64,000 nt of DNA from Euglena gracilis (lineage: Eukaryota > Euglenida > Euglenophyceae > Euglenales): assembly GCA_039621445.1 (NCBI GenBank), contig CP154954.1, positions 26,300,954-26,364,953 of the forward strand, written 5' to 3'. The position numbers and the translations under genes are program-made. The number at the start of each line of letters is the position of its first letter. Positions within the stretch are counted from its first letter, which is position 1. The notes beneath the pieces were generated by a model. That model saw nothing but the letters and a program-made list of their open reading frames with translations. It was not told the origin of the DNA and did no database searches. This document shows, piece after piece, positions 1 through 12,112 of the stretch.

Positions 1-283
1 CGTCGTCACGGTGAAGAAGACCCCCCACCCAACTAAAGCGGGGTATGTGCCTGGCAGCCACTTGGTGGACAGCGTCGTAAACGAAGTCAGTCCCGCCAGG
101 CTCTGGCCACCTCCACGCACACAGACAAAAAGGGCCAGAGGCGAAAAGCAGCGCCAGGCCAGAATAAGAGATAAAAGGCGTCAAACCAAAAGCCGCAGTG
201 CAGACAAGGGGGGAGATGTTCCTTTGGAGGACATTCTTATCTCAGCTTCCTTTCATCATCTTTTGGAACCCATTTCCATTCAG

Positions 284-679
284 AGCTCTGCTTCTGCCCC
301 CACCCCAACCGGAACGCCGTCCGCCACACCGTCCGCGACGCCAACCGGCACACCCTCCGCCACGCCGTCCGGCACCCCCACCACCACCCCATCCGCCACC
401 CCAACCGCCACTCCAACCGCCACCCCTTCCGGCACGCCCACCACCACCCCATCCGCCACGCCCACCGGCACGCCTTCCGCCACGCCGTCCGCCACGCCCA
501 CCGCCACACCGTCCGTAACGCCCTCCGGCACACCAACAACGACGCCCTCGGCCACTCCGACAGGCACGCCCTCCGCGACGCCGTCTGGCACCCCCACCAG
601 CACACCGTCGGCGACGCCCACCGGCACACCGTCTGCCACGCCGAGTGGGACCCCAACTGCCACCCCTTCAGCTGCCCAG
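284..679 (+). CDS. Thr/Pro/Ser array A (exon candidate, mucin-like)
   Basis: This is 132 codons of a 12-bp unit encoding Thr-Pro-[Ser/Thr]-[Ala/Gly], opening with [13 protein letters not shown] and ending TPSAAQ. A pyrimidine-rich tract and CAG sit just before 284, a good 3' splice site. The reading frame is also open upstream from 11 through a basic segment, so this could be a longer exon. Third positions vary freely (ACA/ACC/ACG/ACT, CCA/CCC/CCG/CCT), and Ser is kept through both TCN and AGY codons, which supports + strand coding. Low-complexity Thr/Ser/Pro tracts like this are typical of O-glycosylated or hydroxyproline-rich surface proteins. The 3' border is uncertain: CAG is followed by GA, and the first plausible GT lies further downstream. 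Confidence 0.55.
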
Positions 680-724
680 GACGGAGCCCTATTGCTGTGT
701 CGTATCCTCCCCCGCTCGGCGGAT

Positions 725-835
725 TGATATCCGCAAATTTCCCACAATTTCTGCAATTTTCCGCAATTTGCGCGATTTTCCGCAATTTCCCCGCAATTTC
801 CACAAATTTTCTGCAATTTCCCCGCATTTTCCCCC
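725..835 (+). repeat. AT-rich tandem repeat, CCGCAATTT-type
   Basis: About nine degenerate 11-14 bp units (variants of TTTCCGCAATTTCC) follow array A directly. The same tract follows array B at 7165-7275, so it belongs to the duplicated block. Confidence 0.7.
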
Positions 836-2304
836 CTTTCTGCAGTTTTCTTTGCATGAACCTGAAATGCAAAGGTAAAATGAGTTCTGGCCACTTCTTG
901 AGCGTTTCATAAGGGCATCCAGGTGCTTTTTTTGCTTACCTCCCTCAAATAATACCCCCCCGGGTATTATTTTTTTTTTCGCCCGAAGTCCCGGCCCGAG
1001 GGGGGGGGTATTATTTGGGGGGTAATGGCACCCCAAAATTTTCCAAATCTTTGAAGCCCCGCAGGACCCAAAATAGTATCCAAAACCCCCTTTGGGGTCT
1101 TTTTTTTTCTTCTTCTTTTTCATGAAATTTGGCATTTTTGGCGGCCAGACGATCCATAAAAAATATTTTTTTTCGTAATTTGTTGTCAGAGATTGTGATT
1201 CTTGGGTCGTTGGCCCGAAATTGGGGGGGGGGGTATTAATTCGGTCCCCGAAATCGGACCCCGAGGGGGGGGGCTGGGGGGGTGCTATTGGGGGGAGTGT
1301 TTATTTTGTTGCATGCTTGCCAAAATTTGCCAAATTTTGCAAATTTTGAACAAATTTTGGCAAATTTTTGGCCTGTTTGTAGTGTTTTCCCCGAGTTCTG
1401 CTGGGAAATAATTTCGGACTGAGAAAATTTTAAATCCTGACCATATTCAACCTGATAACAAAGTTCTTGTCATTTTTTTTTGCCATTTTTGGATGCTTCA
1501 TCCAAGGAATTCCATATTTCCAGAATCAGCATGTTCCCAAAATTACAAAAATTCCTTTTCTTGGACCTTTTTGTTGGAAAGAATGTGAATAACGGCTCAA
1601 AATTTACATCTATGTTGCAAAATGGCCAAATTTGTGCAATTTTTTTGAAGTCCCTTCCAGAGGAAGTGTGCCAACCCCCAAACCTGCAACTCCCGCAGTT
1701 TTTCCACAATTTTCCCACAGTTCTTCCAAAGACCTTTCATATCAATTCCCTCCCTGCTCCCTGCCAATTCCTCCGTTGGGGAAATCACTCAACTTATTTC
1801 CCTTGGTTTTAAACCTGCTTTTTTCCCTTTGGGCAGATGGCAAGTTGAATAATCATTTTGGTTGTTTGGTGGGCCGACCAGTCAGGCTTTGGGAAACCCC
1901 CAAACATAAGCGGCACCCTTAAACTACCCTCCTCCCCCCTCTATGTCCAACAACCCCCCAATGTCGAACGCCCCCCCCCCCCCCCCGGTTGAAGGACACT
2001 TTCTTCGGAGGTTTGGCCTGGTGCTGAGCGCCGGGCCGAAAAATTTTGTACCCAAAATCGGCCAAAAATCGGCCAAATGCCAATTTTTGTACTTTTTTTT
2101 TGAGCAAAACAATATCAAATTGCCCAAATTTTTGGCGCAAAGCACAGGGCGTAAAGAAAAGATTGACCTTATTTGGGTCCCGGGAGCCCTCCAACCTTTT
2201 TTTTAGACCCTTTTAGACCCCCCAAATGCAACTCAACCCACACGGTGTGTTTCGTTTCTTCGCTGTTTATATTTAGTATTATATGGTATATATAGTATTG
2301 TGTG

Positions 2305-2307
<3 letters not shown>

Positions 2308-2392
<85 letters not shown>
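2308..2392. repeat. (TA)n microsatellite
   Basis: An uninterrupted TA dinucleotide run with one phase slip near 2370. The paralogous position near 8725 has only a short TATATA stretch, so the expansion postdates the duplication. Confidence 0.95.
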
Positions 2393-2510
2393 TCACACAC
2401 ACATATTCACAGGCCGTATGTTTGGGATGTGTATTCCCTGGGGACGATTGTATCATTTCTTACCCTCCCTGCAGTTCCTTTCAAGTCACACCACCTTAAG
2501 AGCTCTGACT

Positions 2511-3113
2511 TAGGCGGCGCGAATTGCCCAAATTTTTTGCGATTTTTTGCACGCTTGGGGTGCGCGGGTTTCCGTTTACGAAACTCACTGTTATGTGCTC
2601 GAAATTTTGAGAGGATGGCACCAGCACAAAAATTTGGGTCGTTTTGAGTCCATTTTAGGCATTTTGACAAAGTGGCGATTTTGAGAATTTATGGTCGTTT
2701 TAGGGGGGGTTTTGGAAAACACCCCCCTGGAACGCCCTGAAATTTTGAAAAACAGAAAACAGCCGGAGAACACCTGGCCACTGGAGCCCCGGTTGTTTGG
2801 CGATGTTGCTGGACCCCCCCCCCTCTGGAGGGGGGGTGACACAGTGTGGCAGGTGAAGAAGAGGCAACCGCTTAAGCAACCCGCGCATTTTTGAACCTCT
2901 CGTGAGTGCCGATGTCCAGTGACGGGGGAGGTGAACACACAGCACTGCCCAACAGATGCTACAATTTCTTGGAAGAGATGTTTTAAGCGGTAAATCGCGC
3001 AAAATGAGTTTTTGTGATGAAGAGATGCTGGCCTAACGGAGGGGACTGGACTGGGAATAACGTTAAAAACGAGGTTACACGGTTTACTGTGTACAGAAGT
3101 GATGATTCCTCAG
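2511..3113. other. Non-coding stretch after duplication copy 1
   Basis: No coding exon is supported. The stretch contains an inverted C/G-run motif near 2810-2840 and one degenerate copy of the GCGG-N4-CCGC palindrome at 2564-2575. Confidence 0.6.
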
Positions 3114-4995
3114 GCGGAAACCCGCGCAGAAGGGTTTGAGAAAGAGAACAGTTCGTGTTTGTGGATGACACGTGGGAGCGGGAAGTGGGAACGCGCAGAA
3201 ACCTCCAGAAGTGGGTCATCACGTGAAGTTGTTAATGAACAAGTTTGGGGGAGAGGGAGGGGATTTTGGGTCGTTATTGAACGATGGCAGTGCGCGGTTA
3301 TCCGCGTACTTCGCTTTTAGTTTGCGCGGGTTTCCGCACAGATGAGGTTTGGGCGGAAACCCGCGTGGAGCTTGTTGCTGTCCTGATGGGTTGTGTTTTG
3401 TGATGTTTTGGTGTCCCAAAGTGTCGGTGTCAGTGGTGACGTGTGGCGACATCGTTTTTGACAGTTGGGCGGGACAGGTTGAAAGGGAGCTGTGGCTGCT
3501 GCGCCGTGACAGCAAGCAACCGAGCAGGCGGAAACCCGCCTGGCATTTGAGCAGGAGGTGGACACCCTCCTCTGCAATTCGGACGCAGTAATGTTCCCCC
3601 TGGCCAGTGGTGAAGGGGTGGCTGCAGGGACAGCAGTGGAACGCACGTGTCAGTTGCCAGGCCGGGTGAGCTGCGGTAGAGAAGATGTTTTGTTACCGTC
3701 CCGAAAAACGGCCAAAAAACTGAGGTTGATTTCTCAGGAGGAACAAAAGCACCTCCCAGGGCCCTCCTCCTGGAACCCAACGGTCTTGGTGTCCCAAAGT
3801 CAGGGTTTGGGGAAGGCTGACGAAGAAGTGATTCAAGATATGGACGGAGAAACTCCTGTTTCAGCAGTTGGTGGCAGCAGTCGAACAATTTCGGGGGGTT
3901 TTCGGAAGAAGTCCTCCAGATTCTGAGAAAATCAAGGCCTTTTCAATTGTTTTTTGAAACAGTGTTACAGCATTTTTCCTTTGAAAAGCCGCAGTTTTTG
4001 CTGAATTTCAGGCAAAATGCCCAAACCACCTCTTTTTTTCTGGCTCTTCTTCCTTTGGGGTCGGCAACATGCCTCCGGAGGAGGGAACGGTGGTCTCCAC
4101 CGTCAGAAGCCGTGTGGGAGGGGGATAAACCAGAAGGCGGTCGTTCTCAACCAACGCCGGGTCAATGTTTGACCCGGTGCATCTGGCTTCCATCCATGTA
4201 ACCACCCTCAGCACAAGTGTGTCCGGTCTTTCTGGAGACCACCCCTGCTCTGAGTGCCCAAGTTTAAGGGCTGGCCGTCTCTCCTCGGTTGGTCAACCCC
4301 TGCTGGCGCAATCTCCTCTCCCTGGTTTCCGTAAACCTCCACCCCTCAAACTCACCACAACACGCCAGACACCATTCAGTTACAAACTGCCTGGCGACCT
4401 GGCAACAAAGTCTGTCGTCCGTGTCCTCCGCAAAGATTCACGCCTGTGACTTGTGTCACAAGTAGGGTTGCAAAACTTTGCCAACAAACCAGCACAGTTT
4501 ATTTCTAGGGTGGTTTCCATCTTCCACCCCCATCCCATCGTCCACAAATGCTTTGCTTTTTCTGCTCACCCTTAACCCGGCCACACGGATTCCCGCTTAC
4601 ACCCAGTCGCCTTACACTCACCACGTATACACACATACCAGGCGGATTCCCTCCCACCAGTCATCAACTGTTTGTGTTATTGTACGCGGTAATCCGCCAT
4701 GCTTTGTTCTCACTTTTAGGCGGTAATCCGCGTTACAAGTTCAATCTACGCGGATATCCGCCTAACATTTAACTCCGTCGTCTGACACCTCTTCTTTCGT
4801 TTTACGCGGTTATCCGCACACACTTGCAATGTTCATTCGTCTCTCAAATACTGTTATTAACGTAAACCATGGACGCACAGCCCCATGTCACACCCATTCA
4901 AAGTTGGTGTTTTTCCAGCCATTTCAAACCGTTCTAGTACACTCCCAAATCACACAACTCACACACAATCGGAAATCGGCTAAGCGGAATACCGC
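3114..4995. repeat. Cluster of GCGG-N4-CCGC palindromes
   Basis: Ten exact copies of GCGG-N4-CCGC start at 3114, 3294, 3326, 3353, 3528, 4686, 4720, 4750, 4806 and 4984. The centres are nearly always A/T-rich (AAAC, TTAT, GTTT, TAAT, ATAT, AATA). Degenerate copies lie near 2564, 4585 and 4641. The copy at 3528 extends to a 7-bp stem (CAGGCGG/CCGCCTG). Sequence between copies is not conserved, so this is not a simple tandem repeat. The surrounding DNA has no supported exon. Function unknown; possibilities are protein-binding palindromes or tiny mobile hairpins. Confidence 0.75.
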
Positions 4996-6429
4996 GCAAA
5001 ACCACTTCTGTTAAATTTTGGCCCAAAGCCGCCACACACCCCTCTCAGCTCAAATCTTTTTGCCCTTTTAGGTGTTTTTAAAACAGCCAAAAAAAACGCC
5101 AAAAAACGCAAAAAATCGGTTGGGCAATTCGCGCCGCCTAAGTCTGAGCGCTGGGGGTGGCAGATGGCCAAAAGGACATTTGTGTGGGGCATTTGGAGAG
5201 CGGAAGATTCTGCCACTTTTTTTTTGTGTGCCTTGGAACCTTTGGGTAACAAGGGGGAACATTTCCATCCCATGAAACTCTGGGGACTCAGAAAAGAAAG
5301 AATTGGAAGTCATTTACACAATTTTCTTTACGGAATTGCACCAGTGCACCAGTCATCTCGGCGTTCATACATCCTCGTCATTCTTGTGAGTCGATTTTTC
5401 GCTTCTCGGAAATACATTGCATAATCGGGTGACAACATTTACGTTCCATTCTTTTTATAACTAATTGCACATCCTGCATCCATCCATCAAATAAAAGAGT
5501 ATTGTTTGCCCACTGCTAAAAAAGAGTTATGGCAACGCCTTCGTCGAACACCTGATTTACATGTCTGACCAACAACACAAAGGTCTGCATGAAAAGGACC
5601 CCAAACACACAATTTCTGTTGCCATAGTTTAACGCCTTTTTTTTTAGTGTTTCAAAATGCTTGTGTTCAACGTTTTCCCAGAGTGAGCCTGAAGGGAACC
5701 TGGCAGTTTCCCATCTGGGAAGTTGTCAGGTCCCTGGTACCAGCCAATCTGTCACAGCAGGAAGTTGTCAGGATTTCCGGTGCCATGCATCATTTTAGCT
5801 GGAGGACATCCCATCCCCCACCAGGATGGAGGGGGGGCTTTTTCCAGCGTCGAACCGCCCTCCCCCCATTGACGAGTTTTAGCTATTTTCCAGCTGCCAT
5901 TTAATTTTTATTTTTGGGGTGTAATCAATGGGATAAAAATGGGGAGGAGATGGGTCGGAAATGGGCGGGCCAGGATAATTTTCGGTCAAACAATCGACTT
6001 CTTGCATAATTGGCTGTTTTTTGGGGACATTTTTGCAGTTTCGATTTTTGCCACCCATGTCGTCGTCCCCGGGTCGGGGCTCGTTTCAGCCCTGTGGGGG
6101 GGGGGGGGGTCAGCTAGCAGCCTTTTCCCAACCAGCCCATATGTTCCAGCCTCTCAGCTGGACCCCCCTGGATGGTTTAGCGACGCCCTGTTCTGGTCTC
6201 GTACCGACCTCTCAGGTGACAGCTTCCGGGGGGGGGGGTAGGTGAAATTAGGTTTGCCTTTGTCCCCAGGAGGGGGGTTCTTGACCAGATTCCAAGTGGG
6301 TGTACTCGCGGGACAGGGCTGCCCCATGAGGTGCCTTCGGGCCTAGGACAGACCCACCCACAAGTTCCTTCCCAACTCAGGGGACTCGTCCGAACCACAC
6401 CTGCTGGGGTCATGGACTGGAGTTACCAG
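4996..6429. other. Non-coding stretch between palindrome cluster and duplication copy 2
   Basis: No exon supported. 5110-5260 is a mosaic segment whose close relative lies at 9600-9715, just upstream of array C. 5690-5800 and 6145-6239 hold partial copies of the delta family (repeated words CAACCTGTCAG and GTGACAG). Confidence 0.6.
6145..6239. mobile_element. Delta-family element end (partial)
   Basis: Contains CTCAGGTGACAG followed by a CCGGG-run ending at TA (6240-6241). This matches the right end of the complete delta element at 34089-34252. Only one end is recognisable. Confidence 0.4.
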
Positions 6430-6723
6430 AGCGAGGTCACGGTGAAGAAGACCCCCCACCCAACTAAAGTGGAGTATGTGCCTGGCAGCCACGTGGTGGA
6501 CATGGTGGACAGCGTCGTAAACGAAGTCAGTCCCGCCAGGCTCCGGCCACCTCCACGCACACAGACAAAAAGGGCCAGAGGCGAAAAGCAGCGCCAGGCC
6601 AGAATAAGGGATAACAGGCGTCAAACCAATAGCCACATTGCAGACAAGGGGGGAGATATTCGTTTGGAGGACATTCTTATCTCAGCTTCCTTTCATGATC
6701 TTCTGGAACCCATTTCCATTCAG

Positions 6724-7119
6724 AGCTCTGCTTCTGCCCCCACCCCAACTGGCACGCCCTCCGCCACACCGTCCACGACGCCAACCGGCACACCCTCCGC
6801 CACGCCGTCCGGCACCCCCACCACCACCCCATCCGCCACCCCAACCGCCACTCCAACCGCCACCCCTTCCGGCACGCCCACCACCACCCCATCCGCCACG
6901 CCCACCGGCACGCCTTCCGCCACACCGTCCGCCACGCCCACCGCCACCCCGTCCGTGACGCCCTCCGGCACACCAACAACGACGCCCTCGGCCACTCCGA
7001 CAGGCACGCCCTCCGCGACGCCGTCTGGCACCCCCACCAGCACACCGTCGGCGACGCCCACCGGCACACCGTCCGCCACGCCAAGTGGGACCCCAACTGC
7101 CACCCCTTCAGCTGCCCAG
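6724..7119 (+). CDS. Thr/Pro/Ser array B (exon candidate)
   Basis: Same length (396 bp) and same unit order as array A, including the distinctive [20 protein letters not shown] stretch. The few differences from A are mostly synonymous or conservative. A pyrimidine-rich tract and CAG precede it at 6721-6723. It ends TPSAAQDGA. The intact frame and shared flanks make it a recent copy of A, either a duplicated exon or part of a duplicated gene. Confidence 0.55.
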
Positions 7120-7164
7120 GACGGAGCCCCATTGCTGTGTCGTATCCTCCCCCGCTCGGCGGAT

Positions 7165-7275
7165 TGATATCCGCAAATTTCCCACAATTTCTGCAATTTT
7201 CCGCAATTTGCGCGATTTCCGCAATTTCCCCGCAATTTCCACAAATTTTCTGCAATTTCCCCGCATTTTCCCCCC
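7165..7275 (+). repeat. AT-rich tandem repeat, second copy
   Basis: Counterpart of 725-835 inside the duplicated block, differing by one short deletion. Confidence 0.7.
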
Positions 7276-8805
7276 TTTCTGCAGTTTTCTTCGACTGAAC
7301 CTGAAATGCAAAGGTAAAATGAGTTCCGGTCACTTCTCGAACGTTTCATAAGGGCATCCAGGTGCTTTTTTTGCTTACCTCCCTCAAATAATACCCCCCC
7401 CGGGTATTATTTTTTTTTTCGCTCGAAGTCCCGGCCCGAGGGGGGGGGTGTTATTTGGGGGGTAATGGCACCCCAAAATTTTCCAAATCTTTGAAGCCCC
7501 GCAGGACCCAAAATAGTACCCAAAACCCCCTTTGGGGTATTTTTTTTTCTTCACTTTTTCATGAAATTTGGCATTTTTGTCGGCGAGACGATTCAGAAAA
7601 ATATTTTTTTTTCTAATTTTGTTGTCAGGGTTTGTTATTTTTGGGCCCTTGGCCCGAAATTGGGGGGGGGGGGTATTAATTCGGTCCCCGAAATCGGACC
7701 CCGAGGGGGGGTTGGGGGGGTGCTATTGGGGGGAGTGTTTATTTTGTTGCATGCTTGCCAAAATTTGCCAAAATTTGCAAATTTTGAACAAATTTTGGCA
7801 AATTTTTGGCCTGTTTGTAGTGTTTTCCCCGAGTTCTGCTGGGAAATAATTTCGGACTGAGAAAATTTTTCATCCTGACCATAGTCTACCTGATAACAAA
7901 GTTTTTGTCATTTTTTTGCCATTTTTGGATGCTTCATCCAAGGAATTCCATATTTCCAGAATCAGCATGTTCCCAAAATTACAAAAACTCATTTTCTTGG
8001 ACCTTTTTGTTGGAAAGAATGTGAATAACGGCTCAAAATTTACATCTATGTTGCAAAATGGCCAAATTTGTGCAATTTTTTGAAGTCCCTTCCAGAGGAA
8101 GTGTGCCAACCCCCAAACCTGCAACTCCCGCAGTTTTTCCACAATTTTCCCACAGTTCTTCCGAAGACCTTTCATATCAATTCCCTCCCTGCTCCCTGCC
8201 AATTCCCTCTTTGGGGAAATCACTCAACTTACTTCCCTTGGTTTTAAGCCTGCCTTTTTCCCTTCGGGCAGATGGCAAGTTGAATAATCATTTTGGTTGT
8301 TTGGTGGGCCGACCAGTCAGGCTTTGGGAAACCCCCACACATAAGCGGCACCCTTAAACTACCCTCCTCCCCCCTCTATGTCCAACAACCCCCCAATGTC
8401 GAACGCCCCCCCCCCCCCGGTTGAATGACACTTTTTTCAGAGGTTTGGCCTGGCGCTGAGCGCCGGACCGAAAAATTTTGTACCCAAAATCGACCAAAAA
8501 TCGGCCAAATGCCAATTTTGGTACTTTTTTTTGAGCAAAACAATACCAAATTTCCCAAATTTTTGGCGCAAAGCACAGGGCGTAAAGAAAAGATTGACCT
8601 TATTTGGGTCCCGGGTGCCCTCCAACCTTTTTTTTTTAGACCCTTTTAGACCCCCCACATGCAACTCAACCCACGGCGTGTTTCGTTTCTTCGCTGTTTA
8701 TATTTAGTATTATATGTTATATATAGTATTATATGTTATATATATTCACACACATATTCACAGGCCGTATGTTTGGGATGTGTACTCCCTGGGGACGATT
8801 GTATA

Positions 8806-9428
8806 GAGCAAAATTATCAAATTGTCCAATATTTTCAGCGCAAAGCGCGGAAGGAAAATTTGACTTTGGGGGTCCTGGGTGCCCTCCAACATTTTTTTTT
8901 TTTTAGACCCCTGGTCCAACAACCGACCCCCTGGTTGGTTGTCACCCTTCTGGCCAGAACCCTATTGCAACGGGGAGTTCTGAACCCCATGGGGTCCCCT
9001 TGGTTTAATGTGGGGGTCTATTGTCTAACGTCGGCATATTTTGAGGAATTCTGTATTTTTAGGCAAAGGGTCATGGTTGTGGTTGCCTTTAAGAGCGATG
9101 TAGGTTGGGGTTCAGCCAAAGTTGGGAGGTTAGGGGGTTCTGTCGAAACTGGGCCAAAATTTGGATTTAGTTAAGCCTAATACTAGCCTACATCTGGGCC
9201 CACCTGGCCTAAATTCCAGCCCAAGCCCAGTCCAAACCCTAAACATGATCCTATCCCTCACAATTAACCAAAACCCTAAGGAGCAGGGATGCTGTATCAC
9301 ACATTTGTTTGGGGAAGTAAAAGGAAATTGAATTCGGTCCCTGTTGTGAAAAACGCCAGGTGGTCTAATCCCCCCAATCGTTCACTTACTGGAGACCCCC
9401 CCCCAAGGGCAGTAGTTTAAGGCTGCCA
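8806..9428. other. Non-coding spacer
   Basis: No exon supported. A diverged copy of the GCGC-AAA-GCGC hairpin word occurs at 8837-8850. A patch rich in AAACCCTAA-like words lies at 9230-9290, and a C-run at 9400. Confidence 0.5.
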
Positions 9429-9715
9429 CAAATGCAACTCAACCCACAGCGTGTTTCGCTTCTTTGCTGTTTATGCATATGTTCGCACATACACACATAC
9501 ACATACATTCACAGGCCATATGTTTGGGACGTGTATTCCTGGTGACGATTGTATCATTTCTCACCCTCCCTGGAGTTCTTTTCAAGTCACACCATCTTAA
9601 AACCTCCGAGCGCTGGGGGTGGCAGATGGCCAAAAGGACATTTGTGTAGGGACTTTGGAGAGCGGAAAATTCTGCCATTTTTTGTTGCCTTGGTACCTTG
9701 GGGTAACAGTGAGAG
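9429..9715 (+). repeat. Mosaic partial copy of duplicated flank
   Basis: 9429-9600 matches the tail of the duplicated block (2225-2510). 9600-9715 matches 5140-5260. The join is followed directly by array C, so array C was captured with a recombined flank. Confidence 0.65.
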
Positions 9716-9759
9716 CTTTTTTTCACATCTGAAGCGTTTTGGACCCATTTCCAATTCAG

Positions 9760-10146
9760 AGCTCTGCTTCTGCCCCCACCCCAACTGGCACGCCCTCCGC
9801 CACACCGTCCGCGACGCCAACTGGCACACCCTCCGCCACGCCGTCCGGCACCCCCACCACCACCCCATCCGCCACCCCAACCACCACTCCAACCGCCACC
9901 CCTTCCGGCACGCCCACCACCACCCCATCCGCCACGCCCACCGGCACGCCTTCCGCCACACCGTCCGCCACGCCCACCGCCACCCCGTCCGCGACGCCCT
10001 CCGGCACACCAACAACGACGCCCTCGGCCACTCCGACAGGCACGCCCTCCGCGACGCCGTCTGGCACCCCCACCAGCACACCGTCGGCGACGCCCACCGG
10101 CACACCGTCCGCCACGCCGAGTGGGACCCCAACTGCCACGCCATCT
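9760..10146 (+). CDS. Thr/Pro/Ser array C (exon candidate)
   Basis: 129 codons closely related to arrays A and B (same GTPTTTPS blocks). It is preceded by CAATTCAG, a plausible 3' splice site. Unlike A and B its end is replaced: the array stops at ACGCCATCT and is followed by GTTTCG, a possible 5' splice site, instead of the usual TPSAAQD ending. Confidence 0.5.
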
Positions 10147-10150
10147 GTTT

Positions 10151-11170
10151 CGGGCGTTGCAAACTGCCAACAGCTTTTTTTGGGTTGTGTTTGGGGCAGC
10201 AGACACAAGGCCTGGGATAGAACCGCCAGAAGAATTTTTTCCAATTCTTGCTTTCTTTCTTTTTAAATCAAAAGCTTTTGAAAATAAAAGGGACCGATCC
10301 TCCTTGAGATTGCTGGAATTATTGACTGGTTTGCGAGAGGACACAACCTGGGGGAAGCCGTCAACTTCTTGTATCATGAGCCTGGTTTTGGCACCTTGGG
10401 GTGAGGTGAAATTTCTTGGAATGAAATGCAGAAACACAGGCGGAAACTTGCGATTTGTGAAAATTTGTGAAAAGAATATAAGTAACGTGGTTTTTGGGGC
10501 AATGGGCTTTCCCTGATTTTCCCCTGCTGCAAGTGCTGGAAAAAATCTTCCCCCAGTTGCCTTTTGTGGTTTTGTTTTAGGATTCTGCCTGGTCCAACCC
10601 TCCCCTTTGATGGGTCCAGGCACTGATTTTTTTTGGGATTAGCTTAAATTGTGAGGACATCCCAAGTCTTTTTTCCTGACTTGACCCACTCCTCCCAACC
10701 CTAACCCTAGCCTGACTCTGGCGTTTTGAACCTTGGGCATTGAAGTATCCTCCGGGATGACCCCCCACGCCTATCACTCTCCCTCAAAGATTCCTGTCCA
10801 CAGTGATCGCCACCACCACAATTACCATCACGACGTCATTGTCATTTAGTACTGTGCACACAGTCTGCAGAGACGGAAGCGCAGAGGGAGATACGTCCAC
10901 CCACCTCGGAAGTGTCCAGTCCCCAGGTCGCAGGGTCAACCCCCCGCGGAGGAGTTTGCCTCCAAAACCCTTTCACAGAAAGGCGTTCGCACGTCCGTTT
11001 TTTGGCATCTGGCCCCGGGGGAGTTGACCTCCCACCGTAGGCAGGTCCCCCAGTTGTCTCCAGCGGCAGGAAACGTACGAGAGTCCAGTTTCCCGGTGAT
11101 ATTAGTTCCTCGGAGGGAAAGGCAGTGAGCTGGTACGGCAGGTAAGGTCGCTGGCGGCGGTTTGCGCCGC
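10151..11170. other. Non-coding spacer between arrays C and D
   Basis: No exon supported. Short open frames here have no recognisable composition. Confidence 0.5.
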
Positions 11171-11175
11171 CCAAG

Positions 11176-11403
11176 TCTGCCACCCCCACCGGCACGCCGT
11201 CGGCCACGCCGTCGGCAACCCCGACCGCCACGCCCTCAGCGACGCCCTCCGGCACTCCCACCACCACTCCCTCCGCAACCCCAACAGGCACGCCCTCGGC
11301 CACACCGTCCGCCACGCCCACCAGCACGCCGTCGGCGACCCCAACTGCCACGCCATCCGCCACGCCATCTGCCACGCCCACGGCCACTCCTTCAGCCAGC
11401 CAG
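11176..11403 (+). CDS. Thr/Pro/Ser array D (exon candidate)
   Basis: 76 codons of the TP[ST][AG] unit, lacking the usual SSASAPTP opening and ending TPSASQ before CAG-GA. A CCAAG just before 11176 could be a splice acceptor. It resembles arrays E-I and L-M more than A-C. Confidence 0.45.
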
Positions 11404-11550
11404 GACGGAACCCCACCCCACTATGTCACATCCCCCCACCCCCGATGTGCATTTTTTTGGATGGGGAGGGTTTGGACTGTCAAGGCAGGGACGTCGGGTT
11501 CCCAGTTTGTGTCCATGTCTCTCCTGTTAAACCTACCCCCCCTCTCTGCA

Positions 11551-12112
11551 GAGCAGAATGGGAATTGGCCGAACAGCCAGGGTGGGGGGGTCGACCCCCC
11601 CCGCCACCTCTTCCCGTATTTCCGGGAGCACCAATTTTTGGACCCAAAAAAATTTCCCACCGCCTTCGGCGCCAGGGGTTTTTTCACCCATTTTGGGACC
11701 CATACGGGGGGTCCCCCCCAACACCCCCTAAAACCATTTTTTCAGCCTTCCAAAATTTCAACATTTTCTCAAAATTTTGATTTTGAGAGGTTTTTGAAGA
11801 AAAAAATGCAATTGAAAATCCAAAAAGTTCCAAGAGAAAAATGTCAGTAAGATTTGACTGTGCCAAAATTCGGTCCATTTTTTTTGACCTTCGTTTTTTT
11901 TTACCCCCCTCCTAAAAGTACCAATTTTTAAACCTGAAATTTTTGAGGTTTTTTTTGTGGAAAAAATGTGGTTTTCCATAAAAAAAATAATGCATTTTGG
12001 GTTCCTTTTTTCAATTTTTTTTTAAAAAGTTTCCCCCAGCAACATCCCAAAATTGGTGAAAATGCTGTGGTGGGTGGGGGGGTCGACCCCCCCACCAGGC
12101 CTTCCCGTTCTG
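11551..12112. mobile_element. Epsilon-family inverted-repeat element, copy 1
   Basis: About 560 bp bounded at both ends by the palindrome GGGGGGTCGACCCCCC (near 11585 and 12080). Outer arms are imperfectly inverted: GCAGAATGGGAA on the left against TTCCCGTTCTGC on the right. The T/A-rich interior matches 20804-21365 in order, with many substitutions. No coding capacity. Confidence 0.6.

Larger units (their letters stand above)
1..2453 (+). repeat. Segmental duplication, copy 1 (includes array A)
   Basis: This block is repeated almost base for base at 6430-8805, about 6.43 kb downstream. It contains a basic open stretch, the 396-bp Thr/Pro array A, a CCGCAATTT-type tandem repeat, G/C-homopolymer inverted repeats and about 1.4 kb of non-coding DNA. 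The first copy starts at or before the window edge. The copies part after the shared words ending near 2453. A (TA)n tract at 2308-2392 is expanded only in this copy. The very low divergence suggests a recent event. Confidence 0.85.
6430..8805 (+). repeat. Segmental duplication, copy 2 (includes array B)
   Basis: Near-identical to 1-2453 by eye, with single-base changes, small indels in homopolymers and no large rearrangement. It includes array B, the CCGCAATTT-type tandem repeat and the homopolymer inverted repeats. The open frame upstream of array B runs from 6331 and encodes a Lys/Arg-rich segment almost identical to that upstream of array A. Confidence 0.85.

Noticed and set aside
237-894. 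Minus-strand VGVADGV / WRWAWR-like frames over array A (and equivalents over all arrays) as genes
   Set aside because: They are by-products of a stop-free 12-bp unit. Positions that are always Ser on the + strand mix Asp and Glu here, so the + strand is the constrained one.
2169-2513. Tyr-Ile repeat frames
   Set aside because: Translation of the (TA)n tract.
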